Positions 1-8,218 are shown, counted from the stretch's first letter. The stretch: 10,964 nt of DNA from an uncultured Eubacteriales bacterium (GCA_934503195.1 CAKSVM010000096.1:1-10964), one strand, 5' to 3'. Translations and numbers: made by a program. The notes: generated by a model not told the origin, from the sequence alone.

Positions 1-34
1 GGTCGCATATCAGTATGAAAAACCAGAACATCAT
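1..34 (-). CDS. N-terminus of a probable small membrane protein (partial, runs off the left edge)
   Basis: Only 11 codons are inside the window. They begin with a double ATG at 34-29 and read MMFWFFILICD, a strongly hydrophobic, aromatic-rich start typical of a first transmembrane segment. A consensus promoter lies immediately upstream at 53-81, and an AAAGG stretch (43-47) about 8 nt before the first ATG could serve as ribosome binding site. The predicted leader is only about 12 nt. The gene is separated from gltD by a terminator, so it is probably its own transcription unit and not part of the nitrogen cluster. The start vaguely recalls SdpI-like integral membrane proteins of Bacillota, but 11 residues cannot support a family call. 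Confidence 0.5.
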   Translation of the reverse strand, partial: MMFWFFILICD

Positions 35-52
35 GTCACCATCCTTTGCTTT

Positions 53-81
53 ATTATATCATAATCCGGCGCGGATGTCAA
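53..81 (-). promoter_or_regulatory. Consensus sigma-A promoter for the leftmost gene
   Basis: Read on the minus strand, the -35 is TTGACA (81-76) and the -10 is TATAAT (58-53), with exactly 17 bp between them. Both hexamers match consensus perfectly. The predicted start is near position 46, about 12 nt before the double ATG at 34. It lies downstream of the gltD terminator, so it starts a new unit. Confidence 0.85.
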
Positions 82-103
82 GTCGGAGACATGAATTTTT
101 CGC

Positions 104-137
104 GCAAAAGAGCCGGGCGGAAATCCGTCCGGCTCTT
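104..137 (-). terminator. Intrinsic terminator after gltD
   Basis: The minus-strand RNA begins 7 nt after the gltD stop with AAGAGCCGG, which pairs with CCGGCTCTT (9 bp; 129-137 with 108-116). One mismatch follows, then 3 bp closing an ATTT loop. The stem runs into a short U tract (about 4 U) and then GCGCG. The U tract is short, so termination may be incomplete, but the position directly after the stop fits the end of the gltBD unit. Confidence 0.75.
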
Positions 138-143
138 CTGACA

Positions 144-1673
144 TTATATCATATTCGTGTATCCCATCAGGAACTCGTCGACTTCCCTTGCGCAGGCGCG
201 ACCCTCGGCGATCGCCCAGACGACAAGCGATTGCCCCCTTCGGCAGTCACCAGCGGCGAAAATCCTGTCGTGCGAGAGATATTTCTCGTCAGCCGCCGCG
301 CCGACCGGGTCGGCGTTGTGCGTGTCGACATTTCCCCGCGGAGTCTTCGCAGCCCCGAACGCGTCGGCGACGTAGCTCTCACAGCCAAGGAATCCGGCGG
401 CGATAAGCAGCAGCTCACACGGAAGCGTCTCCTCGCTGCCCGCGACCTCGGACATCACCATCCGCCCGGTCGACTCGTCCTTCTTCGACTCGAGCCTGAC
501 GGTAACGACCGCTTTCAGCGCGCCGTTCTCGTCCTTCACGAACTCCTTGACGGTCGTCTGATAGATTCTCGGGTCGTGTCCGAAGAGCGCGATAGCCTCC
601 TGCTGGCCGTAATCGGTCTTGCAGACTCTCGGCCACTGCGGCCACGGATTCGACGGAAGACGTTTGTCGGGCGATTTCGGCATCATTTCAAGCTGGATAA
701 CCGATTTCGCGCCCTGACGGATGCTCGTTCCGACGCAGTCGTTTCCGGTGTCGCCGCCGCCGACGATTATGACATTCTTTCCTTCGGCGGTCGGAGCGTC
801 ATGGACAAGCTCCTCGCCGTAAAGGCGTCTCGTCGCGTCGCCGAGAAAATCGACCGCGAAATAGATTCCCGAGGCGTCGCGTCCCGGAGCCTTCAGATCA
901 CGCGCCTTCTTTGCCCCGGCGCAGATCACCACCGCGTCGAAGTCCTTCATGAGCTTCTCCGAGCCGATCGAATCGGCCGTCTCAATGTCGCCTTCAACGA
1001 CGTTGATTCCGCACCTGAAGGTCACGCCCTCGGCTTTCATTATGTCGATACGGCGGTCGATGTACTTCTTTTCAAGCTTCATGTTCGGAATTCCGTACAT
1101 TAAGAGTCCGCCCGGACGCCTGTCGCGCTCAAAGACGACAACCTCGTGTCCGCGGTGATTCAGCTGATCGGCCACGGCGAGTCCGGAAGGACCCGAGCCG
1201 ACAACCGCGACCCTTTTTCCGCTCTTGACCTCGGGCGGACAGGGCTGAATCCAGCCGTTTCTGTACCCCTCCTCGACGATCGCCAGCTCGTTCTCGTGAA
1301 CCGTCACCGGGTCGCCGTTAAGTCCGCAGGTGCAGGCCGCCTCGCAGAGCGCGGGGCAGACACGGCCTGTGAACTCAGGAAAATTATTCGTCTTCTTAAG
1401 TCTTGAAAGAGCCTGCTTCCAGTTGCCCTTGAAGATCTCGTCGTTCCACTCGGGGATGAGATTGTGAAGCGGACACCCGCTGAACATACCGCCGAACTTG
1501 ACGCCCGACTGACAGAACGGAACTCCGCAGTTCATACATCTCGCGCCCTGCTTCTGACGCTTTTCATGGTCGAGCATCGGGTGGAATTCGAGAAAGTTTT
1601 TAACTCTCTCGCAAGGTTGAAGCGCGGGATTCGTCTCGCGCGTGTAATCAAGAAATCCTGTAGTCTTTCCCAT
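144..1673 (-). CDS. gltD: Glutamate synthase (NADPH) small subunit
   Basis: The product takes electrons from NAD(P)H through FAD and [4Fe-4S] clusters and passes them to GltB, supporting formation of glutamate from glutamine and 2-oxoglutarate in the cytoplasm. The 509 residues are full length for the family. Visible features are Cys46, Cys49, Cys54 and Cys67, then Cys106, Cys110, Cys114 and Cys116 (the N-terminal FeS ligand region); a Rossmann FAD motif VAVVGSGPSG at 155-164; an NADPH motif VIIVGGGDTG at 301-310; and a C-terminal FAAGDCRRGQ flavin motif. The start is fixed by GGAGG (1683-1687) with a 9-nt spacer. That ribosome site abuts the gltB stop codon (TAAGGAGG), so the two subunits are co-transcribed and probably translationally coupled. 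Related FAD-dependent subunits occur in other oxidoreductases, but the adjacent gltB makes the call firm. Confidence 0.97.
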   Translation of the reverse strand: MGKTTGFLDYTRETNPALQPCERVKNFLEFHPMLDHEKRQKQGARCMNCGVPFCQSGVKFGGMFSGCPLHNLIPEWNDEIFKGNWKQALSRLKKTNNFPEFTGRVCPALCEAACTCGLNGDPVTVHENELAIVEEGYRNGWIQPCPPEVKSGKRVAVVGSGPSGLAVADQLNHRGHEVVVFERDRRPGGLLMYGIPNMKLEKKYIDRRIDIMKAEGVTFRCGINVVEGDIETADSIGSEKLMKDFDAVVICAGAKKARDLKAPGRDASGIYFAVDFLGDATRRLYGEELVHDAPTAEGKNVIIVGGGDTGNDCVGTSIRQGAKSVIQLEMMPKSPDKRLPSNPWPQWPRVCKTDYGQQEAIALFGHDPRIYQTTVKEFVKDENGALKAVVTVRLESKKDESTGRMVMSEVAGSEETLPCELLLIAAGFLGCESYVADAFGAAKTPRGNVDTHNADPVGAAADEKYLSHDRIFAAGDCRRGQSLVVWAIAEGRACAREVDEFLMGYTNMI

Positions 1674-1682
1674 TTTGTCCGA

Positions 1683-1690
1683 CCTCCTTA
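1683..1690 (-). promoter_or_regulatory. gltD ribosome binding site fused to gltB stop codon
   Basis: The minus strand reads TAAGGAGG. The gltB stop TAA (1690-1688) is immediately followed by GGAGG (1687-1683), 9 nt before the gltD ATG. Ribosomes finishing gltB end on the gltD initiation site, a layout expected to keep the two subunits in balance. Confidence 0.85.
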
Positions 1691-4600
1691 CTGATTCTGC
1701 GTCAGATAGAACGCTTCGAGTTTTGCCTGTTCGTGCGGGATGCCCTTCTCTTCAAGCCGACCGATCGCGGTCATCATGCGCTGATAGTCGACCGGGATGA
1801 TCTTCTTGAAGCTCGGAAGGTAGCTCTCAAAGTTGTCGAGGATCTTCCTTGCGAGCGGCGATCCGGTCGCGTTGTAGTGCGCCTCGATGAGGCTTCTCAG
1901 CTCGTCGCGGTCGTGACGCTCCTCAACCGTCGTCATGCTGACCATCTGCTTGTTGAGTCTGAGATAGAGATCGTGCGGCTCGTCGAGCACATACGCGATA
2001 CCGCCGCTCATTCCGGCCGCGAAATTGCGTCCGGTGCGGCCGAGGATGACAGCGCGTCCGCCGGTCATGTACTCACAGCCGTGGTCTCCGCAGCCCTCGA
2101 CAACCGCCACCGCGCCCGAGTTTCTGACGCAGAAGCGTTCTCCGGCGACGCCGCTTATGTACGCTTCGCCGCCCGTCGCTCCGTAGAGCGCGACGTTGCC
2201 GATGATGATGTTCTCGCTCGGGTCGAAGGTTGAGCCTTCCGCGGGCTTTACGATAAGCTTGCCGCCCGAGAGTCCTTTTCCGAAATAATCGTTTGAGTCG
2301 CCCGAAAGCTCGATCGTGAGTCCCTTCGGGAGGAACGCGCCGAACGACTGTCCTCCGCCGCCGAACGCGTTTATCTTATAGGTGTCGGGGGCGAGCGTGT
2401 CGCCGAATTTCTTCGTGATCTCAGAGCCTAAGATCGTGCCGAACGTGCGGTTCGTACTCGAGACGTCGACTCTGAACTCATGCGGCTTTTTCTTCTTGAA
2501 ATAGGGTTCGAACTCGGGGAGCAGGATATGCTCGTCGAGCGTCTTTTCGAGCTCGAAATCGAAGACGTCGGACGGGATGAAATGCTCGTTCGCGCTCTGA
2601 CCGATGATCGCCGAAAGGTCGATCGTCTCGGCGCGCTCGGTGATTCTCTGCTCGCGCGGGCGGATAAGATCTGTGCGTCCGCAGAGTTCGTCGATGCTTC
2701 TGACGCCGAGCTTTGCCATGATCTCGCGGACTTCCTCGGCGATATACATCATGAAGTTCATGACGTACTCAGGCTTTCCGCAGAAACGGCAGCGGAGTTC
2801 GGGGTTCTGGGTCGCGATTCCGACCGGGCAGGTGTCGAGGTTGCAGACTCTCATCATAAGGCAGCCCATAGTCACCAGCGGAGCGGTCGCGAAGCCGAAT
2901 TCCTCAGCGCCGAGTATGCAGGCGATAGCAACGTCACGTCCCGACATGAGCTTTCCGTCTGTTTCAAGGCGGACTCTCGAACGCAGACCGTTCTTGATCA
3001 GCGTCTGATGCGCCTCGGCGAGTCCAAGCTCCCACGGGAGTCCGGCGTCGTGAATCGACGACTGAGGAGCCGCGCCGGTTCCGCCGTCATAGCCCGAGAT
3101 CAGGATGACCTGCGCGCCGGCCTTGGCGACGCCCGCCGCGATGGTGCCGACTCCGGCCTCCGAAACGAGCTTTACCGAGATTCTCGCGTCACGGTTCGAG
3201 TTCTTGAGGTCGAAGATCAGCTGAGCGAGATCCTCGATCGAGTAGATATCATGGTGCGGAGGCGGGGAGATCAGCGAAACGCCGGGAGTCGAGTATCTGG
3301 TCTTCGCGATCCACGGATAGACCTTCTTTCCGGGAAGGTGTCCGCCCTCGCCGGGCTTTGCGCCCTGAGCCATCTTGATCTGGATTTCCTTCGCGCTGGC
3401 GAGATACGCGCTCGTGACGCCGAAACGTCCCGACGCGACCTGCTTTATCGCCGAGTTCTTCTCGGTTCCGAAGCGCACAGGGTCTTCTCCGCCCTCGCCC
3501 GAGTTCGACTTTCCGCCGAGACGGTTCATCGCGATCGCCATTGTCGTGTGCGCTTCCTCGGAAATTGAGCCGTAGGACATCGCTCCGGTTTTGAAACGCT
3601 TGACAATCTCGCTCGCGGGCTCAACCTCTTCGAGCGGAATTCCGCCGTCCTTGTCGTAGACGAAATCGAGCAGTCCGCGCAGAGTGTGCGGCTTCTTCTC
3701 GTCGTCGACCATCGCGGTGTATTCCTTGAAACGCTGATAGTTTCCGGTCTGAGCGGCCTCGCGGAGCGCGATTATTGTCTGGGGGTTGTAGAGATGATCC
3801 TCGGCGACAGTCGAGCTTCTTAATTTATGCGCGCCGACCGAGTCGAGTGTCGTGTCGACGCCGAGTCCGAGCGGGTCGAAAGCGTGATTGTGTCTCCACT
3901 CTACGCCCTCGCCGATCTCTTTTAAGCCGATTCCCTCGACCGGGCTTACGGTGTTCGTGAAGTACTTGTCGACGACCGACTTGCAGATGCCGACCGCCTC
4001 GAAGATCTGCGCCGACTGGTAGGACTGGAGGGTCGAAATGCCCATCTTCGACGCGATCTTGACGATTCCGTGGAGGATCGCGTTGTTGTAGTCGTTTATC
4101 GCGGTCATCGCGTCCTTGTCGAGTCTGCCGCTGTCGACAAGCTCGGTTATGCACTCCTGCGCGAGATACGGATGAATTGCGCGCGCGCCGTAGCCGAGCA
4201 GAGTCGCGAAATGATGCACGTCGCGCGGTTCAGCCGATTCGAGAATCATCGAGACCGCCGTGCGCTTCTTGGTGCGGATGAGATACTGCTCAACCGCCGA
4301 GACGGCGAGCAGGGACGGGATTGCGACGTGATACTCATCGACTCCGCGGTCGGAGAGGATGATGATATTCGCGCCGTCGCGGTAAGCGCGGTCGCATTCG
4401 ACATAGAGACGGTCAACCGCCTTTTCAAGAGAGGTGTTCTTGTAGTAGAGCAGCGAAACCGTCGCGACCTTGAAGCCGGGCTTCTTCATGTTCCTTATCT
4501 TGAGAAGATCGACTCCGGTCAGGATCGGGTTGTGGATTTCAAGCACGGTGCAGTTGTCCGGCTTTTCGGTCAGAAGGTTGCCGTCAGAGCCGACATAGAC

Positions 4601-6229
4601 TGTCGTGTCGGTGACGATCTCCTCGCGCAGAGCGTCGATCGGCGGGTTTGTGACCTGCGCGAACAGCTGCTTGAAGTATGAGAAGAGCGGCTGATGCTTT
4701 TCCGAGAGAACCGCGAGCGGAATGTCGGTTCCCATCGAGGCAGTCGGCTCGATGCCGTTCTTAGCCATCGGAAGGATCGCGCCCGAGATGTCCTCATATG
4801 TGTAGCCGAAGACCTTGTAAAGTCTCTCGCGCTCCTCAGCCGAGTAACGCGGCAGCTTGTGGTTCGGCACGGGGAGGTCGGCAAGGCGGATCAGATGACC
4901 GTCGAGCCATTCGCCGTAGGGCTGTTTTTTCGCGTAATATTCCTTGCACTCCTCGTCCGAGATTACGCGCTTTGAGACGGTGTCGACGAGCAGCATCTTG
5001 CCGGGCTGGAGACGCGACTTGCAGACAATCTGGTCAGCCGGGATGTCGAGCACACCGACCTCACTCGAGAGGATGAGTCTTCTGTCCTTCGTGATATAGT
5101 AGCGCGAGGGACGCAGACCGTTGCGGTCAAGCACCGCGCCGAGCATATCGCCGTCGGTGAAGAGTATCGCCGCAGGACCGTCCCACGGCTCCATCATCGT
5201 CGCGTAGTAACGGTAGAGATCGCGCTTTTCACGCGTGATGTTCGGGTCGTTTTTCCACGGCTCGGGGATCATTATCATGACCGCGAGCGGAAGCGGGATT
5301 CCGTTCATCACGAGGAATTCGAGCGTGTTGTCGAGCATCGCCGAGTCAGAACCCGACGCCGTGATGACCGGGAGAACCTTGTCCATGTCGTCCTTCATAC
5401 ATTCGCTCGACATAGTTTCCTCGCGCGCGAGCATTCTGTCGGCGTTGCCGCGGATCGTGTTGATCTCGCCATTATGAAGGATGAAGCGGTTGGGATGAGC
5501 GCGCTCCCAGCTCGGAAGGGTGTTGGTCGAGAATCTCGAGTGAACCATCGCGATCGCCGAGGAGTATTTGCCCTCCGAGAGATCGAGATAGAAGCGTCTG
5601 AGCTGACCGACAAGGAACATGCCCTTGTAGACGATAGTTCTCGATGAGAGCGAAGCGACATAGGTGTCGTCGTTCGACTGCTCGAAGACACGGCGGATGA
5701 CATAAAGCTTGCGGTCGAAGGGAAGTCCCTTTTCGAGATTTTCGGGACGCTTCACGAAGCACTGGCAGATATGCGGCATCGTATCGAGCGCGCGCGCGCC
5801 GAGGATCGACGAATCGACCGGAACGTCGCGCCAGCCGAGGAACTCAACGCCCTCCTTCTGGCAGATGATCTCGAACATCTTCTGCGCCTGTTTTCTCGCG
5901 AGAGTGTTCTGCGGGAAGAAGAACATTCCGACGCCGTAGTCGCGCGCGCCGCCAAGGTCGATGCCAAGCTTCTCGGCCTCAGCCTTAAAGAACTCGTGCG
6001 AGATCTGGAGCATGATTCCGACGCCGTCACCGACCTTTCCGGTCGCGTCCTTTCCGGCGCGGTGCTCGAGCCGCTCGACAATCGAGAGCGCGTCGTCGAC
6101 GACCCCGACCGACGGTATGCCGTCTATTGAGATGACCGCTCCGATTCCGCAGGCGTCATGTTCGAACGCCGGGGAATAGAGGGTCTTGTTTTCATTCTGA
6201 ACTGTTTGCTGGTGGTACTGTTCGTTCAT
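1688..6229 (-). CDS. gltB: Glutamate synthase (NADPH) large subunit
   Basis: This subunit hydrolyses glutamine, channels the ammonia to an FMN/3Fe-4S site and reductively aminates 2-oxoglutarate to give glutamate. Numbering here counts from the ATG at 6241 (1517 aa); the favoured start at 6229 removes four residues. A class II amidotransferase domain spans about 31-425, with the catalytic Cys31 in HDACGIGAV preceded by a short propeptide that family members cleave off. A central domain follows (about 450-740). The FMN barrel spans about 800-1180, with AQGAKPGEGGHLPG and the 3Fe-4S ligands Cys1127, Cys1133 and Cys1138 (C-x5-C-x4-C). The C-terminal GXGXG beta-helix spans about 1280-1480. The ATG at 6229 is preferred because GGTGA lies 5 nt before it, whereas the ATG at 6241 sits 1-2 nt from an AGGA. 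The gene is intact and typical in length. It is 14 nt upstream of gltD and is separated from amt by a terminator. Confidence 0.97.
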   Translation of the reverse strand: MNEQYHQQTVQNENKTLYSPAFEHDACGIGAVISIDGIPSVGVVDDALSIVERLEHRAGKDATGKVGDGVGIMLQISHEFFKAEAEKLGIDLGGARDYGVGMFFFPQNTLARKQAQKMFEIICQKEGVEFLGWRDVPVDSSILGARALDTMPHICQCFVKRPENLEKGLPFDRKLYVIRRVFEQSNDDTYVASLSSRTIVYKGMFLVGQLRRFYLDLSEGKYSSAIAMVHSRFSTNTLPSWERAHPNRFILHNGEINTIRGNADRMLAREETMSSECMKDDMDKVLPVITASGSDSAMLDNTLEFLVMNGIPLPLAVMIMIPEPWKNDPNITREKRDLYRYYATMMEPWDGPAAILFTDGDMLGAVLDRNGLRPSRYYITKDRRLILSSEVGVLDIPADQIVCKSRLQPGKMLLVDTVSKRVISDEECKEYYAKKQPYGEWLDGHLIRLADLPVPNHKLPRYSAEERERLYKVFGYTYEDISGAILPMAKNGIEPTASMGTDIPLAVLSEKHQPLFSYFKQLFAQVTNPPIDALREEIVTDTTVYVGSDGNLLTEKPDNCTVLEIHNPILTGVDLLKIRNMKKPGFKVATVSLLYYKNTSLEKAVDRLYVECDRAYRDGANIIILSDRGVDEYHVAIPSLLAVSAVEQYLIRTKKRTAVSMILESAEPRDVHHFATLLGYGARAIHPYLAQECITELVDSGRLDKDAMTAINDYNNAILHGIVKIASKMGISTLQSYQSAQIFEAVGICKSVVDKYFTNTVSPVEGIGLKEIGEGVEWRHNHAFDPLGLGVDTTLDSVGAHKLRSSTVAEDHLYNPQTIIALREAAQTGNYQRFKEYTAMVDDEKKPHTLRGLLDFVYDKDGGIPLEEVEPASEIVKRFKTGAMSYGSISEEAHTTMAIAMNRLGGKSNSGEGGEDPVRFGTEKNSAIKQVASGRFGVTSAYLASAKEIQIKMAQGAKPGEGGHLPGKKVYPWIAKTRYSTPGVSLISPPPHHDIYSIEDLAQLIFDLKNSNRDARISVKLVSEAGVGTIAAGVAKAGAQVILISGYDGGTGAAPQSSIHDAGLPWELGLAEAHQTLIKNGLRSRVRLETDGKLMSGRDVAIACILGAEEFGFATAPLVTMGCLMMRVCNLDTCPVGIATQNPELRCRFCGKPEYVMNFMMYIAEEVREIMAKLGVRSIDELCGRTDLIRPREQRITERAETIDLSAIIGQSANEHFIPSDVFDFELEKTLDEHILLPEFEPYFKKKKPHEFRVDVSSTNRTFGTILGSEITKKFGDTLAPDTYKINAFGGGGQSFGAFLPKGLTIELSGDSNDYFGKGLSGGKLIVKPAEGSTFDPSENIIIGNVALYGATGGEAYISGVAGERFCVRNSGAVAVVEGCGDHGCEYMTGGRAVILGRTGRNFAAGMSGGIAYVLDEPHDLYLRLNKQMVSMTTVEERHDRDELRSLIEAHYNATGSPLARKILDNFESYLPSFKKIIPVDYQRMMTAIGRLEEKGIPHEQAKLEAFYLTQNQ

Positions 6230-6249
6230 TTTTATCACCATTTCCTTTT

Positions 6250-6267
6250 GTCTGACCGATTTCAGAC
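6250..6267 (-). repeat. Small inverted repeat in the gltB leader
   Basis: GTCTGA (6250-6255) and TCAGAC (6262-6267) form a perfect 6-bp stem with a 6-nt loop (AATCGG in the minus-strand RNA), about 10 nt before the gltB initiation region. It has no U tract. It could be an operator half-site pair, an RNA hairpin, or chance. Confidence 0.35.
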
Positions 6268-6280
6268 CGTATTTTTTCCG

Positions 6281-6307
6281 TTTCCTGTAAATTTCCTGTT
6301 TTCCTGT
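6281..6307 (-). repeat. Three copies of ACAGGAAA upstream of gltB
   Basis: On the minus strand ACAGGAAA occurs exactly three times, at 6300-6307, 6292-6299 and 6281-6288. Starts are spaced 8 and 11 bp apart. The array lies between the amt terminator and gltB, about 50-80 bp before the gltB start, where an activator would bind. No sigma-A promoter was recognised in this interval. Copies about one helical turn apart (11 bp) are compatible with a protein binding array, but that is inference. Confidence 0.6.
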
Positions 6308-6324
6308 AATGTGCGAATGTGCAC

Positions 6325-6354
6325 AAAAAGCCGCCCCCTCCGAAAAGGGGCGGC
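6325..6354 (-). terminator. Intrinsic terminator between amt and gltB
   Basis: In the minus-strand RNA, GCCGCCCC (6354-6347) pairs perfectly with GGGGCGGC (6337-6330) and is followed at once by five U (6329-6325). This is a standard rho-independent terminator for the amt transcript. It implies that gltB is at least partly transcribed separately, or that read-through is regulated. Confidence 0.85.
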
Positions 6355-6380
6355 GGTGAAGCCCTTTCGGGCTTCACCGC
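6353..6380 (-). other. Perfect 12-bp hairpin with GAAA tetraloop after amt
   Basis: GCGGTGAAGCCC and GGGCTTCACCGC form a flawless 12-bp stem. The loop reads GAAA in the minus-strand RNA, a stable GNRA tetraloop, and TTTC on the other strand, which supports function in the amt message. It lies just before the terminator hairpin and shares 2 nt with it. Likely roles are 3'-end protection of the amt mRNA or assistance to termination. Confidence 0.7.
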
Positions 6381-6412
6381 GGCGGCGTCACTGCCGACGT
6401 TTGCCAAACCTT

Positions 6413-8194
6413 TTACTCTACGTCCTGAAGCGCGTCGTAGCCGACCTCTCCGGTACGAACCTTGACGACATTCTCGACGTTGTAGACGAAAATCTTGCCG
6501 TCGCCGATGTGTCCGGTGTAAAGGACGTTCTTCGCGGTGTCGATCACCTGCTGTACCGGAACCTTCGAAACGACGATATCAACCTGAATCTTCGGGAGGA
6601 GCGTTGCCTCGACGGCGACGCCGCGGTAATACTCAAGCTTGCCCTTCTGGATGCCGCAGCCGAGAACGTGGGAAACCGTCATACCGGTGATTCCAATGCT
6701 CATCATAGCGTTCTTAAGAGCCTCAAGCTTGGTTTCCTTGCAGATGATCTCGACCTTGGTGAGCTTCTTTCCGCCCGGAGCCGGAGTCTCGAACGAAGGA
6801 ACCGCTTTGACCTCGACGGCCTCAGCGACCGGAACGTCACCAGCGACAGCCGGAACAAGCGCGGAATCCTCGATGATATGCTCGGGAGCCATCGCGAATC
6901 CGTCGTAAGCGGTGGGAAGACCATGCTCGGTCGGGTCAAGACCTTCAAGCTCTTCCTCGCGGGAGACGCGCAGACCGTTGGTCTTCTTGATGATAGTGAA
7001 GGTGATTGTCATGCAGAGTGTGATCCAAGCGACGATCGCGACGAGTCCGAGCAGCTGTACGCCGAGAACCCTGAAGCCCGCGCCGATGTCGCCGCCGTGG
7101 ATGATCGCGTAGATCGGGCCGTCAACTCCGGCCGGAGCGGTGTTAGTGGAGAGAAGTCCGGCGGCGATTGTTCCCCAGATGCCGTTCGCGCAGTGTACGC
7201 CGACCGCGCCTACGGGATCGTCGATGTGAAGCTTAAGGTCAAGCGTCTCAACAACTACCACTACGAGGATGCCGGAGACGATACCGATTATCGCGGAGCC
7301 GAGCGCGTCGACGTTGTTGCAGCCCGCCGTCACACCGACAAGACCCGCGAGGCAGGCGTTGAAGCACATCGAGACATCAGGCTTGCCGTTTTTGATCCAT
7401 GTGAAAAGAAGTGTGGTTACAGTCGCGATTGCCGGAGCGATCGTGGTGGTGAGGAAGATCGAAGCGAGCTGCGAGCCGCTTTTAGCCGCCGCGCCGTTGA
7501 ATCCGTACCAGCCGAACCAGAGGATGAACGCACCCAGAGCTCCGAGCGGGATGTTATGACCGAGGATAGCGTGAACCGTGATCTTTCCGGTCTTGGGATC
7601 CTTTGTGTACTTACCGATTCTGGGGCCGACCATGATCGCGCCGATCAGGGCGGTCACGCCGCCGACCGTGTGAATTGCCGCTGAACCTGCGAAGTCGATG
7701 AATCCGAGCTTTGCGAGCCAGCCCTGGGAGTTCCAGACCCATCCGGCTTCGATCGGATAGACGAAAAGCGAGATGACCGCGGAATAGATGCAGTAGGAGC
7801 TGAACTTCGTGCGTTCTGCCATCGAGCCGGAGACGATTGTCGCCGCGGTCGCGCAGAAGACGAGGTTGAAGACAAAGAGCGAAGCGTTGCCGTTTATGAA
7901 GTTCGAGAAGTCGGTGAATATGTGGAGATCGGGAACACCGATGAACCCACCGATATAGTTTTCACTCATCATGAGCGAATATCCGAGAAGTATAAAGACC
8001 ACCGTACCAATACAGAAGTCCATCAAGTTCTTCATAAGAATGTTTCCGGCGTTCTTTGCGCGGCAGAAACCGCATTCAAGCGCGGCGAAGCCGGCCTGCA
8101 TGAAGAATACGAGCGCGGCTCCGATAAGGAACCATATTCCGAACACCTCTTCCGTGACGGAGCTTTTAATAAGGTCCATTATGCTTGCGTCCAT
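6413..8194 (-). CDS. amt: Ammonium transporter fused to a C-terminal P-II signalling domain
   Basis: A membrane ammonium channel and its P-II regulator in one 593-residue chain. The Amt part (about 15-430) has repeated hydrophobic segments, with the first near 17-37. Aligned by eye to E. coli AmtB it keeps Phe113 and Phe232 (gate), Asp167 (DFAG) and the pore histidines His175 and His334; the position of AmtB Ser219 is Ala236. The conserved cytoplasmic tail GLRVSREEELEGLDPTEHG (407-425) precedes an Ala/Val/Pro-rich linker (about 435-476). A complete P-II domain follows (about 478-593), with T-loop GCGIQKGKLEYYRG (512-525), B-loop TGHIGDGKIFV (560-570) and C-loop VRTGE. Val528 sits where E. coli GlnB has the uridylylated Tyr51, so that modification is not expected. 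The ATG at 8194 is preferred; a weak AAAGAAG lies upstream. It follows glnN and ends 7 nt from structured RNA. Amt-P-II interaction normally occurs between separate proteins; cis gating here is inference. Confidence 0.95.
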   Translation of the reverse strand: MDASIMDLIKSSVTEEVFGIWFLIGAALVFFMQAGFAALECGFCRAKNAGNILMKNLMDFCIGTVVFILLGYSLMMSENYIGGFIGVPDLHIFTDFSNFINGNASLFVFNLVFCATAATIVSGSMAERTKFSSYCIYSAVISLFVYPIEAGWVWNSQGWLAKLGFIDFAGSAAIHTVGGVTALIGAIMVGPRIGKYTKDPKTGKITVHAILGHNIPLGALGAFILWFGWYGFNGAAAKSGSQLASIFLTTTIAPAIATVTTLLFTWIKNGKPDVSMCFNACLAGLVGVTAGCNNVDALGSAIIGIVSGILVVVVVETLDLKLHIDDPVGAVGVHCANGIWGTIAAGLLSTNTAPAGVDGPIYAIIHGGDIGAGFRVLGVQLLGLVAIVAWITLCMTITFTIIKKTNGLRVSREEELEGLDPTEHGLPTAYDGFAMAPEHIIEDSALVPAVAGDVPVAEAVEVKAVPSFETPAPGGKKLTKVEIICKETKLEALKNAMMSIGITGMTVSHVLGCGIQKGKLEYYRGVAVEATLLPKIQVDIVVSKVPVQQVIDTAKNVLYTGHIGDGKIFVYNVENVVKVRTGEVGYDALQDVE

Positions 8195-8218
8195 TTTAAG
8201 TACATCTTCTTTCTAAAA

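Noticed and set aside
6241..6330. Sigma-54 or sigma-A promoter for gltB
   Set aside because: No TGGCAC-N5-TTGC pattern and no -10/-35 pair better than about 4/6 at acceptable spacing was found.
6413..8194. Possible frameshift or assembly error joining separate amt and glnK genes
   Set aside because: The frame is open throughout, the Amt tail and P-II domain are each complete, and a plausible Ala/Val/Pro-rich linker joins them with no leftover stop or ribosome site, so a true fusion is more likely.
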